A stretch of 64,000 nucleotides of DNA from NCBI GenBank assembly GCA_027531255.1, contig JAPZRU010000006.1, positions 186,001 through 250,000 on the forward strand, given 5' to 3'. Within the stretch, counting starts at the first letter, position 1, and each line of letters opens with the position of its first letter. Source of the stretch: Steroidobacteraceae bacterium. GTDB lineage: Bacteria > Pseudomonadota > Gammaproteobacteria > Steroidobacterales > Steroidobacteraceae. A program made the translations under genes and the position numbers. The notes under the pieces were generated by a model, which saw nothing but the letters and a program-made list of their open reading frames with translations, ran no database searches and had not been told where the DNA came from. Positions 16,057-24,932 of the stretch are shown here, in pieces.

Positions 16057-18290
16057 GGCCCTTCTCCACTGCCGCGGCCGGGCGCTGAACGTGGCCGCCA
16101 CCGCAGTATCGCCGACAACAGCTCGTGCATCTGCACCGGCTTCGCGACGTGGGCCTGGAAGCCCGAGGCCAACGCGGCGCGCTGGTCGGCATCGCGCGCG
16201 AACGCGGTGAGCGCGATCGCCGGCAGCCGTTCGGCGTCGCACCCCGACAGAGCGCGTACGCGCCGCAGCAGTTCGTAGCCGTCGAGTCCCGGCATGCCGA
16301 TGTCGCTGATCAGCAACTCCGGACGCTCCGCGGCACTGCCGGACTGCAGCAGTGCGAGCGCCTCCGCCGTCGAACTGGCCACGCGCGGATTCGCGCCGTA
16401 GTCGCGCAGCGTCTGGCGCAGGAACTCGAGCGCATCCTGCTGGTCGTCGACCAGGAGCACGCGCAGTCCGTCGAGCTTCGGCACCGCGTCGCGCGCGTCG
16501 AAGCGCCATCGCCCGGAGGCTCTCAGGTCGGAGTTCGCGACCGCCCGTGCCGGCAGCGTCACCGTGAAGGTGGCGCCGCAGCCGCGCCCCGGGCTCTCGG
16601 CTGTGACCGCGCCGCCGTGCAGTTGCACCAGCTGTCGCACGATCGCGAGGCCGAGCCCGAGGCCGCCGTGACGCCGGCCGATCGAGGTATCGCCCTGGCG
16701 GAACCGGTCGAACACGTGCGGCAGCACGTCGGGCTCGATGCCCTCGCCCGAATCCGCGACGACGATCTCGACGCCCGCCCCGTGGCGCCGCGTGTTCACG
16801 CGGATGCGACCCTGCTCCGGGGTGAACTTGACAGCGTTGGTCAGGAGGTTGCCCACGACCTGCTGCAGGCGTGCCGGATCGCCGGCGACTTCCGGCAGGT
16901 CCGGTGCGAAGTCGACGTCGAGCGCGATGCGCTTGTCCGCCGCGGCCGGCGCCGCCGCCTGTACCGCCGCCCGGACGACGTCGCCGACCTGCAGCGTCTC
17001 GAGCTCGAGCGTCAGCTTGCCCGAGACGATGCGATTGACGTCCAGCAGGTCGGTGATCAACTGCGCCTGCACGCGCGCGTTCCGCTCGATGACATCCACA
17101 CCGGTCGCGAACGCCTGGGCATCGAGGCCCGGTTTCTTCAGCAGCCGCGCCCAGCCGAGAACCGCGTTCAGGGGCGTTCGCAGCTCGTGCGAGATCGTAG
17201 CGAGGAACTCATCCTTCGTGCGTGCGGCCCGGTCGGCCTCCATGCGCGCGGCGCGCTCGGCGTCGAGCAGCGCCTCGCGATCGCGTTCGGCCACCGCGAG
17301 TTCCGCGACCAGCGCAGTGGCGCGCCGCTCGCTCTCGCGGTGCGCCGCCTCGGCGCAGCGCCGGTCGTGGATGTCGGTGAGTCCGCCGCACCAGCGCAGC
17401 ACGCGTCCCTTCGCATCGCGCAAGGGCGCGCCGTCGGTGAGGTGCCAGCGCCACGCGCCGTCCGCGCGCCGGAGCCGGAACTCGGCGCGGAAGGCCGCGC
17501 CGGTGGCGGCCGCGACCCGCCACGCCGCGTGCGTCGCCGCGCGGTCGTCCGGATGCACGAAGTGCAGCAGGTCGGCGCGGGCCGCCGCCTCGGGCTGCTG
17601 CCCGGTGTACTCGCACCAGCGGCGGTTGAAGAACAGCGTGTGCCCCTGCGCGTCGGCGGCCCACAGCATCTGCGGCACGGTGTCCGCGAGGTCCCGGTAG
17701 CGCGACTCGCTCTCGGCCAGGCGGCGCGCGACCTCGAGGCGATCCCACGCGATGGCGAGGTAGTGCGCGAGCGTGGCCATCACCCGCCGCTCGTCGTCGT
17801 CGAAGCCGACCTTCGTGCGCGAACCGAAGCCGAGCGTGCCGAGCAGGCGACCTCTCGCCAGCAGCGGATGACAAGCGTACGCGTGCACGCCGAGCCCGCG
17901 GATCGCGATCGCCTCGGCCCGTTCGGACGACTGCACGTCCTCGACATACTGCGCGCAGCGCTCGTGCGCAGCGAGGCCGCAGACGCCCTCGCCGATCGCG
18001 AGCCTGCCGAAGCTGTCGCGAACTTCCTCGTCGATGCCGAGCGCGCTGTGCAACTGCAGCGAGCACTCGTCCACCAGCCGGTAGTGGAGGCAGATGTCGG
18101 CGCTCAGGAACGTGTGAAAGCGCGGCAGCAGGCGCGCGACGAGCGCATCGCTGTCTTCGGTCATCAGCAGTTCCGCCGCCGCCTCGTTCAGCAATCGCAG
18201 CGCCTCGACGTTGCGATTCGCGGATGAAGATGCTTCGAAGGGAGACTGTTCCTGGCGTGCGGCCTGCAGCACGGCTGTCGCTCTCGTCAT
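16053..18290 (-). CDS. GAF-PAS hybrid sensor histidine kinase/response regulator
   Basis: A 745-residue soluble hybrid kinase. Domains in order: GAF (about 30-185), PAS with its PAC end (190-315), a coiled linker, HisKA with phospho-acceptor His368 in ISHELRTPLNAV, HATPase_c (about 475-590; N box NLLTNAVKFTP, G1 box DSGEGI, G2 box GLGLGLAI), and a receiver domain (about 610-735) with DD near its start, phospho-acceptor Asp in LLISDIGMPG and Lys in AKPV. No transmembrane segment is seen, so it should sense a cytosolic signal through GAF/PAS. No separate output regulator is adjacent. The DUF4404 gene follows with a four-base overlap. Confidence 0.93.
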   Translation of the reverse strand: MTRATAVLQAARQEQSPFEASSSANRNVEALRLLNEAAAELLMTEDSDALVARLLPRFHTFLSADICLHYRLVDECSLQLHSALGIDEEVRDSFGRLAIGEGVCGLAAHERCAQYVEDVQSSERAEAIAIRGLGVHAYACHPLLARGRLLGTLGFGSRTKVGFDDDERRVMATLAHYLAIAWDRLEVARRLAESESRYRDLADTVPQMLWAADAQGHTLFFNRRWCEYTGQQPEAAARADLLHFVHPDDRAATHAAWRVAAATGAAFRAEFRLRRADGAWRWHLTDGAPLRDAKGRVLRWCGGLTDIHDRRCAEAAHRESERRATALVAELAVAERDREALLDAERAARMEADRAARTKDEFLATISHELRTPLNAVLGWARLLKKPGLDAQAFATGVDVIERNARVQAQLITDLLDVNRIVSGKLTLELETLQVGDVVRAAVQAAAPAAADKRIALDVDFAPDLPEVAGDPARLQQVVGNLLTNAVKFTPEQGRIRVNTRRHGAGVEIVVADSGEGIEPDVLPHVFDRFRQGDTSIGRRHGGLGLGLAIVRQLVQLHGGAVTAESPGRGCGATFTVTLPARAVANSDLRASGRWRFDARDAVPKLDGLRVLLVDDQQDALEFLRQTLRDYGANPRVASSTAEALALLQSGSAAERPELLISDIGMPGLDGYELLRRVRALSGCDAERLPAIALTAFARDADQRAALASGFQAHVAKPVQMHELLSAILRWRPRSAPGRGSGEGP

Positions 18291-18410
18291 CCGGGCGCAT
18301 TCCTTGCGTGGCCCGCGACGGGCGGGCGCTTCCGGTCGTGTAGGACTGGTATACCCGCACGCATCGGCGGGAGCAAGGCGTCACGCGCACGGCATGCCGG
18401 GGCGGTCGCG

Positions 18411-18443
18411 ACGAAAACAGGGGCGCCGGCGAGCCGGCGCCCC
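18411..18443 (-). terminator. Rho-independent terminator of the hsp20 gene
   Basis: GGGGCGCCGG (18420-18429) and CCGGCGCCCC (18434-18443) make a perfect 10-base stem with a 4-base loop. On the minus strand the stem is followed by TGTTTTCG. It lies about 30 bases after the stop of the minus-strand Hsp20 gene, exactly where a terminator is expected. Confidence 0.8.
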
Positions 18444-18474
18444 TCGCGCACGTCCGGGGTGGGACGCCGCGGTG

Positions 18475-18924
18475 CTACTGGATCGGCACCTCGATGGGCT
18501 TGGGCTGGATCGCCGCCACCTTCGGCAGGTGGACGTTCAGCATGCCGTCCAGCACTTCGGCGCGGATATTCTTCGGATCCACGTTGTCGGGCACCGTGAA
18601 CAGCCGCTCGAAGCGTCCGTAGAACGTCTCGAGGCGATGCACGGTGTCCTTCGTCACGTCGAACGAGAGCTTGCGCTCCCCGCGGATCCTCAGCATCCCG
18701 TCGACGATGTCGATCTTCACTGCCTCCTTCTTGACCTCGGGCAGTTCGCACTTCACGAGGAACTCGTCCTTGGTTTCGACGATGTCCGCGCTCGGACGCC
18801 ACTCGGCCGACAGTTCCGGCTTGCGCGGCCACGCGAGCCGCGGCAGGAAGTCGAATCCGGCGAACGGCTCGAAGCGGTCGAGGTAGCTTTCCATCTTGCT
18901 CGGGAACACATCGCGGGCGAGCAT
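18475..18924 (-). CDS. Hsp20/alpha-crystallin small heat-shock protein
   Basis: A 149-residue small heat-shock chaperone. The alpha-crystallin domain runs from about residue 45 (PSADIVETKDEFLVKCELPEV) to the end, with the GMLxxxGER-type strand (DGMLRIRGERK) and the conserved A-x-x-x-x-G-x-L signature (AEVLDGMLNVHLPK). Such proteins form large oligomers that bind unfolding proteins without ATP. It is a single-gene unit with its own terminator. The 261-base stretch upstream (18925-19185) holds no gene I can support. Confidence 0.94.
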   Translation of the reverse strand: MLARDVFPSKMESYLDRFEPFAGFDFLPRLAWPRKPELSAEWRPSADIVETKDEFLVKCELPEVKKEAVKIDIVDGMLRIRGERKLSFDVTKDTVHRLETFYGRFERLFTVPDNVDPKNIRAEVLDGMLNVHLPKVAAIQPKPIEVPIQ

Positions 18925-19185
18925 CTCACCCTCCTTCGCCAGCCGATCGCGAACGCTCTCGCGGTATACCTCGGACTGGCATGGGGAAGGTGCGCCTGAA
19001 CGGCACGGGTTTCCATCGTGGACCGTGGCAATCCGCTAGCGATTGCAGGTAGCGGAGCTTCGCGGAGCGAGAGGGCGCGAACCCTGAAAATCAGCGGGTT
19101 GCCCCCGACGCGCAGCCCGTCCGAACCGCGGCCGCCCGCGCAATCGGCACGCGCTCGCGATTGCGCGCGCGCCGAGGGCTCGACT

Positions 19186-19788
19186 TCAGAGCGTCGCGAA
19201 CCGGCGCGCCTCGGCCGGCCACTCCGGCGCCGCGGCGATCGCGGGCAGCACGCCGTCGGGCCCGTCCACCACCTGCCACATCGCGAGGTGCCTCGCGTCC
19301 ATGAAGCGCTCGCGCACCGCGCTCTCGAACAGCGCCAGCAGCGGCGCATAGAAGTCGTTGGTGTTCACGATCACGATGGGCCCCAGGAAGATGCCGAGGC
19401 GCTTGAGCGTGATCGCCTCGAGCAGTTCCTCGAAGGTTCCGCAGCCGCCGGGCAGCGCGACCACCGCCTCCGACTTCGACAGCATCAGGTGCTTGCGCGT
19501 GCGCATGTCCTCGACGACGTGCAACTCCGTCAGCCCGTCGTGCGAGAGCTCCATGTCCTTCAGGAAGCGCGGCAGCACGCCGATGACGCGCCCGCCGCGG
19601 GACAGCGCGCCGTCCGCGACCGAGCCCATCGATCCGATGCGGCTGCCGCCGTACACGACCGGGCGTCCGTCGTCGGCGAGCAGTTCGCCGAGCCGGCGCG
19701 CGAGCGCGTGGTATTCGGGCCGGCACGTGCTGCTCGAGGCACAGTAGACGCAGACGGCGCGCGCGAGCGGCTCGACGGCAGTGTTCAT
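19186..19788 (-). CDS. LOG-family protein (TIGR00730), putative nucleotide 5'-monophosphate phosphoribohydrolase
   Basis: A 200-residue Rossmann-fold protein of the LOG family. The signature PGGCGTFEE near residue 115 and the upstream GGSRIGSMGSVADGAL loop define it. Characterised members release a nucleobase from nucleoside 5'-monophosphates (cytokinin-activating type, or general purine/pyrimidine type such as PpnN). Whether it acts on cytokinin precursors here cannot be told. Unusually, the position of the ribosome-binding site is taken by an 11-base C tract on the coding strand (bases -12 to -2), and no Shine-Dalgarno-like sequence is visible. Confidence 0.9.
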   Translation of the reverse strand: MNTAVEPLARAVCVYCASSSTCRPEYHALARRLGELLADDGRPVVYGGSRIGSMGSVADGALSRGGRVIGVLPRFLKDMELSHDGLTELHVVEDMRTRKHLMLSKSEAVVALPGGCGTFEELLEAITLKRLGIFLGPIVIVNTNDFYAPLLALFESAVRERFMDARHLAMWQVVDGPDGVLPAIAAAPEWPAEARRFATL

Positions 19789-19789
19789 C

Positions 19790-19800
19790 GGGGGGGGGGG
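19790..19800. repeat. Homopolymer tract of 11 G (11 C on the LOG gene strand)
   Basis: Eleven consecutive G on the plus strand, directly upstream of the LOG-family ATG (minus strand positions -12 to -2). It is the longest single-base run I noticed in the window. Tracts of this length are prone to slippage in cells and also to sequencing length errors. Confidence 0.9.
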
Positions 19801-19972
19801 CGGATCCGGGCAGCCGGGAGTCGCGCTAGTCTACCCGACGCCTCCGGCGCAGCCTGAACGCCCGTGACCGGCTCGCCCCCAGCCGGCAGAATCGACGCGA
19901 GGCCACACGGGTATGCGATGAAGAATGCCGACGACGCGCTCGAGGCGAACCTCGTCGCGGACGCCTGAACCG

Positions 19973-21079
19973 ATGGCGCTGCGCGACTGGTTCGGCCACG
20001 CGTTCCGGCCCCTGGCGCCGGTGCCGCTAGTGTTCGTCGCCTGCTCTTCGCTGGGCCTCCTGCTCGCGTTCCAGGCCGGCCTTCTCGGCCTGCCGCTGGC
20101 GCTGATCCTGGTGTCGTGGATCGCGAAGTACGCGTTCGTGCTGCTCGAGACCGAGGCCCACGGGCGGCCGCCCCCGGTGCTCTCGATCGAAGCCGTGAAC
20201 CCGGTAGGCGAATGGCGCCCGCTGGCGGCCCTCGCGATCGTCGCGGTCGCCGTCGGCGTCGTCGAGACGCTCGAGTCCGTCGCGGGACGCACCGTGGCAG
20301 GTGTGGCCGCGCTCGCGCTCGCGCTCGCCGCGCCCGCCTCCCTCGCGGTGCTCGCGATCGAAGGCCACTGGCTGCGCGCGCTGTCGCCCGCGGCGTGTGT
20401 CGCCGTCGCCCGCGGGCTCGGATCCGCCTACGCCCTGCTCTGGCTGGTGCCGCCGGGAATCGCCGGCCTGCACTTCCTGCTGCCGCCCCTGCCGCTGCTC
20501 GCCGAACTCGCACTCGGGCAGCTGCTGCTGTTCGGTTACGCGACGCTGCTCGGCGGTGCGATCCACGAACGTCGGCTCGCGCTGGGCTTCGAGCCCATGG
20601 AGTCGCCCGAACGCGACGCGACGCGAGCCGCGCGGGAGCGCGACCGCGAACTCTCGCGGCGGATGGACGAGGTCTACGCGCGGGTCCGCGCGGGGCACCC
20701 CGAGGAGGGCTGGGCGCTCGCCCAGCGCTGTCTGGAAGACGGCGGGCGCAGCCCCGATCGCTACCGCGAGTTGCGCGACCGTGCGGCCGACTGGGACGAC
20801 CGGCGCATCGCAGACGCGCTCACGCGCGACCTCGTCGCGCGACTGCTGGCGCTCGGACGCGGCGGCGACGCACTGCTCGCGGTCGAGAGCTGGTGGCGTC
20901 GCGGCGGCTCGTTCCGGCCGCAGGACGCGCGCACGCTCGCGCAGCTCGTGCACCTCGCGACGACGCTCGGCCATCCGGCCACGGCGGACCGGCTGCTGGA
21001 GGAATCCGGCGCGGCTTTCGCAGCCGACGCGGAGATCGCGATGCTGCTCGCGCGGCGCGGGAAGTCCGCCTCCGGCTGA
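19973..21079 (+). CDS. Membrane protein with soluble helical C-terminal domain, unrecognised
   Basis: A 368-residue protein with no family I recognise. The N-terminal 215 residues are hydrophobic, with about six likely membrane helices (for example LVFVACSSLGLLLAF, LALILVSWIAKYAFVLL, LAALAIVAVAVGVV, LLAELALGQLLLFGYATLL). The remaining 150 residues are soluble, charged and helical, with TPR-like spacing (EEGWALAQRCLEDGG, ARLLALGRGGDALLAVESWW). The ATG at 19973 begins MALRDWF; upstream in-frame residues look like noise. It converges on the SnoaL-like gene and has no evident partner. A role as an inner-membrane sensor or assembly factor would be speculation. Confidence 0.7.
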   Translation: MALRDWFGHAFRPLAPVPLVFVACSSLGLLLAFQAGLLGLPLALILVSWIAKYAFVLLETEAHGRPPPVLSIEAVNPVGEWRPLAALAIVAVAVGVVETLESVAGRTVAGVAALALALAAPASLAVLAIEGHWLRALSPAACVAVARGLGSAYALLWLVPPGIAGLHFLLPPLPLLAELALGQLLLFGYATLLGGAIHERRLALGFEPMESPERDATRAARERDRELSRRMDEVYARVRAGHPEEGWALAQRCLEDGGRSPDRYRELRDRAADWDDRRIADALTRDLVARLLALGRGGDALLAVESWWRRGGSFRPQDARTLAQLVHLATTLGHPATADRLLEESGAAFAADAEIAMLLARRGKSASG

Positions 21080-21105
21080 GCCTCGTCGCCTGGACGTCGT
21101 GCGCG

Positions 21106-22119
21106 CTAGCGCCGGACGTTGGCGCGCGCCGGGTGCGAGGCGTAGCGACCGAGCACGTCGTAGCCCATCTGCAGCAGCAGGTCCGGCAGGTCGATGAACA
21201 CCCAGTTCTCGACCAGGCGCTCGCCCTCTCGGCGCCAGAAGTCCATCACGCGCATCGTGATCTTCCGGCCGGTCGGCGCGAGCCCGAGGAAGTCGCCGCC
21301 GCTGTGCGTCGCCCGGATGCTCGGCCAGCCGGTGGAGGCGACGTAGGCGCCCTCCCCGATCCGGCACTTGTGATTGCCGCCGACGCGGTCCGGGAACGCT
21401 GCCAGGAAGGGCCGCTGGTGCACGTCCTGGAAGCCCTTCAGGCCGCGGCAGCTGCCGATGCCGGCGGGCCCGTACCACATCATCCGCTCGACTTCCCAGA
21501 AGCGCTCCATGCGCATGCTCTCGAGCGTGCGGCCGTCGAACTCCATCAGCCCGCGGATCATGGCTTCGACCAGCGCGAGGCTCGCGTTCGACTCCGCCGC
21601 GTCCTGCGGCGCTGCGATCACGCCATCACGCGTGTGCGGCCCCGGCCAGCGCTCGGGCGAACCGAGCGGCGGCGCGAGCGGCCACACGCCGGCCTGGCGC
21701 ATGACGTCGAGCACGTCGAGGAACACGTATGCCTCGACGACGCGGCCGGCCGCGAGTCGCGCCACCTCGCCATAGCGGATGGACACCGGCACGCCGGTCG
21801 CCGGGATGCCGATCCAGTCGCGCGCGAACGTGCCGACGTAGTGGCCGGTCGCCGCCACCCACGGCGAGTCCTTCCAGGCGCCGGCCATCAGGATGTCGTC
21901 GCGCCGCTCGAGGTCGGGCACCGACTCGAGCAGCGGCCCCCACAGGCCGTCGACCACGGCCTGCGCGCCGCGCAGCTCGTTGAGGGGATGTGGACCGTGC
22001 CAGTCCACGTCGTCGGCGTAGAGCGCGGCGATGCGCTCGGACCGACGCCCGCCCGGCGCATGGGCGGCGGCGAGCCGCCCGACGTAGGCCGTCCGCTCGG
22101 CGTGGAAATCGACGCTCAT
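21106..22119 (-). CDS. Tandem SnoaL-like (NTF2-fold) protein
   Basis: A 337-residue protein made of two NTF2/SnoaL-like domains (about 5-150 and 185-325). Each has the cone-fold pattern of a helix, a DVDWHGPHP-like strand and a late VMDFWRREGERLVENWVFID strand. SnoaL-like folds include polyketide cyclases, isomerases and small-molecule binding proteins. It lies 108 bases downstream of the TBDR gene on the same strand, with a strong hairpin between. A second two-domain SnoaL-like gene is at 26275, on the other side of the same operator region, so both probably serve the same pathway. The reaction is unknown. GGAG precedes the ATG. Confidence 0.8.
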   Translation of the reverse strand: MSVDFHAERTAYVGRLAAAHAPGGRRSERIAALYADDVDWHGPHPLNELRGAQAVVDGLWGPLLESVPDLERRDDILMAGAWKDSPWVAATGHYVGTFARDWIGIPATGVPVSIRYGEVARLAAGRVVEAYVFLDVLDVMRQAGVWPLAPPLGSPERWPGPHTRDGVIAAPQDAAESNASLALVEAMIRGLMEFDGRTLESMRMERFWEVERMMWYGPAGIGSCRGLKGFQDVHQRPFLAAFPDRVGGNHKCRIGEGAYVASTGWPSIRATHSGGDFLGLAPTGRKITMRVMDFWRREGERLVENWVFIDLPDLLLQMGYDVLGRYASHPARANVRR

Positions 22120-22171
22120 CGACGTACTCCGCGACTGCTGCAGGGTTGCGACGACCGGGCTCCCGTCGCCA

Positions 22172-22203
22172 ACGAAGAGGCGGGCTCGCGCCCGCCTCTT
22201 CGT
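22172..22203 (-). terminator. Strong hairpin between TBDR and SnoaL-like gene
   Basis: ACGAAGAGGCGGGC (22172-22185) and its exact complement (22190-22203) form a 14-base perfect stem with a TCGC loop. There is no clear T run on the minus strand. It may terminate most receptor transcripts, or protect the 3' end while allowing readthrough into the SnoaL-like gene. Confidence 0.6.
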
Positions 22204-22227
22204 GGTCGGACTCCGCGCGGGGCGGAC

Positions 22228-24540
22228 TCAGAACCGGGCGCCGAAGCGTACGCCCCACATCCGCGGCGCGTCGAAGCTCTGGTTCAGGCCGCGCGAGCCG
22301 AACGTGGCCCGGTTCATCGTGACCTCGTCGCCGACGTTGTTGACGAACGCCTCCGCCGAGTAGGTGCCGCTCGCCGACCGCCAGCCGAGCCGCAGGTCCA
22401 CCTTCGTGAAGCTGTCCTGGCGGTCGAGCACGGTGTTGAAGTCGGTGAGGAAGTAATCGCCGGAGTACAGCGCGGTCACCTGCGGCGTCAGCGTGCCGAG
22501 TGCGCCGAGCGCGAAGTCGTAGCTCACGTTCGCGGTGATCTTCGACTCGGGTGCGTACGGGATCCGGTTGCCGGACAGGTCGACGAAACCGGTATACCGC
22601 GCCGGGGCCGGCGTGTTCCGGTAGGTGTCGTACTCCGCCTCCATCAGCGTCGCCGACACGGCGACGTTCAGGTTGTCCACCGGCACCGCGACCAGCTCCA
22701 CCTCGACGCCCTGGCTGTGCGCCTTCGCGGCGTTCAGGATGATCGAGGTCGTGGTCTGCCCGCCGCCCGGCAGCGGGATGATGAACTGGTTCTGGACCTG
22801 CAGGTCCTCGAACTCGTTCCGGTACGCGGACACGTTGAGCTGCACGCGGTTGTCGGCGAAGCGCGTCTTCGCGCCCAGCTCGTAGGCCGTCACGTCCTCG
22901 GGGCCGAACTCGCCCTGCAGCGCCGCGTTCGTGAACGCGCCGCCGTTGAAGCCGCCCGAGCGGAAGCCGGTCGAGACCGTGCCGTAGAGCATGTTCTGCT
23001 CGCTCAGGTGGTACTCGACGTTCGCGCGCCACGTGGTCTTCTTGAACTCGAGATTGAGTTCGCCGAGCACCGGCGGTACCGCCGTGACCGGCACGAACGC
23101 GACCACGCGCTGGTTCGCGCCGAGCGTCGCCGCGCCGCGTCGCACGTCCTTGGTGTCCTCGGTGTAGCGCACGCCGGCCGTCACGCGCAGCCGGTCGGGC
23201 ACGAGCCAGTACGAGGCCTGGCCGAAGATCGCGTTCGACTCGGTCTCCGGCACCGCCGCGATCGGCGTGCCGCAGCCGGCCGAGCCGCGGTTGCCCGACG
23301 GGCAGCTCGAGAACACCGAGAAGTCGATGTCTTCCCTGAAGTAGTAGTAGCCGAGGATCCAGTCGAGGCTGCCGCCGCCGTTCGAGGCGAGCTGGAGCTC
23401 CTGGCTGTAGCTCTCGAGCGAGTCTTCCTGCGCGTCGACGTTGCCGGCGAAGGTCGTGAAGTCGTTGTCCGCGTTGCGGAACACCTGATAGTCGACCCAC
23501 CCGGTGATCGACCGGAACGTGACCGGGCCGAAGTCGTAGGAAACGTTCAGCGAGGCCGCGTGCTGCTCGAGGTCCTGCACCAGCACGGTGTCGCCCGGGT
23601 AGAACAGCGGATCCGGGTTGATCGGGCGGCCGACGTCGACGCCCGCGACGTCCGGGATGCCGTCGAGCTGCGGCAGGCCGATGTTCAGGCGGATCGGCTG
23701 GCCGGTGATGCTGAGCGCACCGGTGGCCGGGTTCACGAACGCGCCGCCGACGCGGTAGCCGAACGCGGCGCCGCCGGTGCCGCCCTCGCTCCAGTAGCTG
23801 TAGCGCAGCAACGCCTCGAGCCTGTCGGTCGGGGCGAAGCGGATGCCGACGCGGGCGTACTCGGTGTCGCGCGAGAAGATGTCGCGCGCGTCGTCGACGC
23901 CCTGCACGTAGCCGTCCATCTCCTCGCGCAGCGCCGCGATGCGCACCTGCATCATCTCGTGCACGGGGAAGTTCACGAAGCCGCTGCCGGCCACGCGGTC
24001 GAACTCGCCGACCGTGAGGTCGAAGCCGGCGGCGAACTCTTCCGTCGGCGCCGCGGCCGAGACCGCGACGTTGCCGCCGAAGGTGTTGCGGCCGTAGAGC
24101 GTGCCCTGCGGCCCGCGCTGCACCTCCACGCGCTCGACGTCGACGAACGGCTCGTTGGCCTGGGAGGCGCGCGAGCGGTACACGTTGTCGACGAAGAAGC
24201 CGATCGTCGGGTCGCCGCTGACGCCGACGTTCTCGGTGCGCACGCCGCGGATCGCGGGCCGCGCGTCGGAACCCGACTTGCCGAACGAGAAGCCCGGCGT
24301 CAGCAGCTCGACGCGCGACAGGTCGCGGATGTCGTTCTGGGCGAGCGTCTCCGCCGTCAGCGCGGTGACGGCCAGCGGCACGTCCTGAAGGTTCTCCTCG
24401 CGGCGCTGCGCGGTGACCACGATCTCCTCGAGGCCGGCGGCCTCGGGCGCGGTGCCGCCCTGCTGCGCGAACGCCGGCCACGCGGCGCAAAGACCCAGCG
24501 CCACGGCCACGGCACGCGCGCATTCGGTTCGACGGTTCAT
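22228..24540 (-). CDS. TonB-dependent outer-membrane receptor
   Basis: A 770-residue TonB-dependent receptor. A signal peptide (cleavage after AAWPAFA) is followed by a TonB-box-like [22 protein letters not shown], a plug domain with [16 protein letters not shown], and a barrel ending in [10 protein letters not shown] with terminal Phe. It should import a substrate too large or scarce for porins, driven by TonB-ExbB-ExbD. The start is the ATG at 24540, preceded by GGGGGA. Its promoter region holds a copy of the TTGCATCCGAAGTACAA operator, so it probably answers to the LacI-family regulator downstream. The ligand is unknown. This style of receptor is common in aromatic- and terpenoid-degrading gammaproteobacteria and sphingomonads. 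Confidence 0.95.
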   Translation of the reverse strand: MNRRTECARAVAVALGLCAAWPAFAQQGGTAPEAAGLEEIVVTAQRREENLQDVPLAVTALTAETLAQNDIRDLSRVELLTPGFSFGKSGSDARPAIRGVRTENVGVSGDPTIGFFVDNVYRSRASQANEPFVDVERVEVQRGPQGTLYGRNTFGGNVAVSAAAPTEEFAAGFDLTVGEFDRVAGSGFVNFPVHEMMQVRIAALREEMDGYVQGVDDARDIFSRDTEYARVGIRFAPTDRLEALLRYSYWSEGGTGGAAFGYRVGGAFVNPATGALSITGQPIRLNIGLPQLDGIPDVAGVDVGRPINPDPLFYPGDTVLVQDLEQHAASLNVSYDFGPVTFRSITGWVDYQVFRNADNDFTTFAGNVDAQEDSLESYSQELQLASNGGGSLDWILGYYYFREDIDFSVFSSCPSGNRGSAGCGTPIAAVPETESNAIFGQASYWLVPDRLRVTAGVRYTEDTKDVRRGAATLGANQRVVAFVPVTAVPPVLGELNLEFKKTTWRANVEYHLSEQNMLYGTVSTGFRSGGFNGGAFTNAALQGEFGPEDVTAYELGAKTRFADNRVQLNVSAYRNEFEDLQVQNQFIIPLPGGGQTTTSIILNAAKAHSQGVEVELVAVPVDNLNVAVSATLMEAEYDTYRNTPAPARYTGFVDLSGNRIPYAPESKITANVSYDFALGALGTLTPQVTALYSGDYFLTDFNTVLDRQDSFTKVDLRLGWRSASGTYSAEAFVNNVGDEVTMNRATFGSRGLNQSFDAPRMWGVRFGARF

Positions 24541-24622
24541 GCAATCCCCCTGAGGTTCACGCCCGCGGCCGGCCTCCCGAACGGGGCGGTGCCGAGCGAA
24601 GTTCCGCGCCTTTATGCGCGAA

Positions 24623-24639
24623 TTGTACTTCGGATGCAA
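24623..24639 (-). promoter_or_regulatory. Regulon-A operator, TBDR promoter
   Basis: Minus strand TTGCATCCGAAGTACAA, an imperfect 17-base palindrome whose halves read TTG-Y-A-Y-Y-Y around a central G. TTGCAT can serve as -35, with CATAAA (24611-24616) 17 bases on as -10. An identical 17-mer lies at 33821. Proposed target of the LacI-family protein at 27353. Confidence 0.7.
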
Positions 24640-24846
24640 CTGCTCGGCCGTTCCCGTGCTCGCAGCACGGCCGCCAGCACGCCGCCCGTGTGGCGGATCA
24701 CCCACACCCGGACTGGACGGGATTGGCTGAAGTCAGCGGCAGACTTGGCTTCGCGTGGCGGCATACGCGTCGTCGGTGCCACGGCTGGCCTGGACAACGT
24801 GCCCGACGCTCCAGCCGCCGCGTGCGCGTGCGGGGCGCGCGGTTAG

Positions 24847-24875
24847 TTGCATCCGCAGTCACCGTTTCATACTGT
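24847..24875 (+). promoter_or_regulatory. Promoter with overlapping regulon-A operator, HisD-like gene
   Basis: TTGCATCCGCAGTCACC at 24847-24863 matches 13 of 17 operator positions, with the left half perfect. Its TTGCAT is a -35 box, followed after exactly 17 bases by the -10 TACTGT (24870-24875). The gene starts 57 bases further on. A bound repressor would cover the -35. Confidence 0.7.
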
Positions 24876-24932
24876 GCAGCACCCTGCGCGGCCCGGCAGC
24901 CCGCGCCCCACCACTTCCCGGGAGCAGACGCG

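Larger units (their letters stand above)
24541..24932. other. Divergent intergenic region (392 bases) with two regulon-A operators
   Basis: Non-coding stretch between the divergent TBDR and HisD-like genes. It holds one perfect operator facing the receptor (24623-24639) and one variant facing the dehydrogenase (24847-24863). An inverted GTGTGG/CCACAC pair near 24690-24708 is the only other symmetry seen. No gene is supported here. Confidence 0.75.

Noticed and set aside
19040-19110. tRNA-like T-arm around AGGGCGCGAACCCT
   Set aside because: The loop does not read TTCRANY and no acceptor, D or anticodon arm can be built around it.
19864-19969. 34-codon GTG-started open frame just before the membrane protein
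   Set aside because: No ribosome-binding site and no recognisable sequence; length within chance for this base composition.
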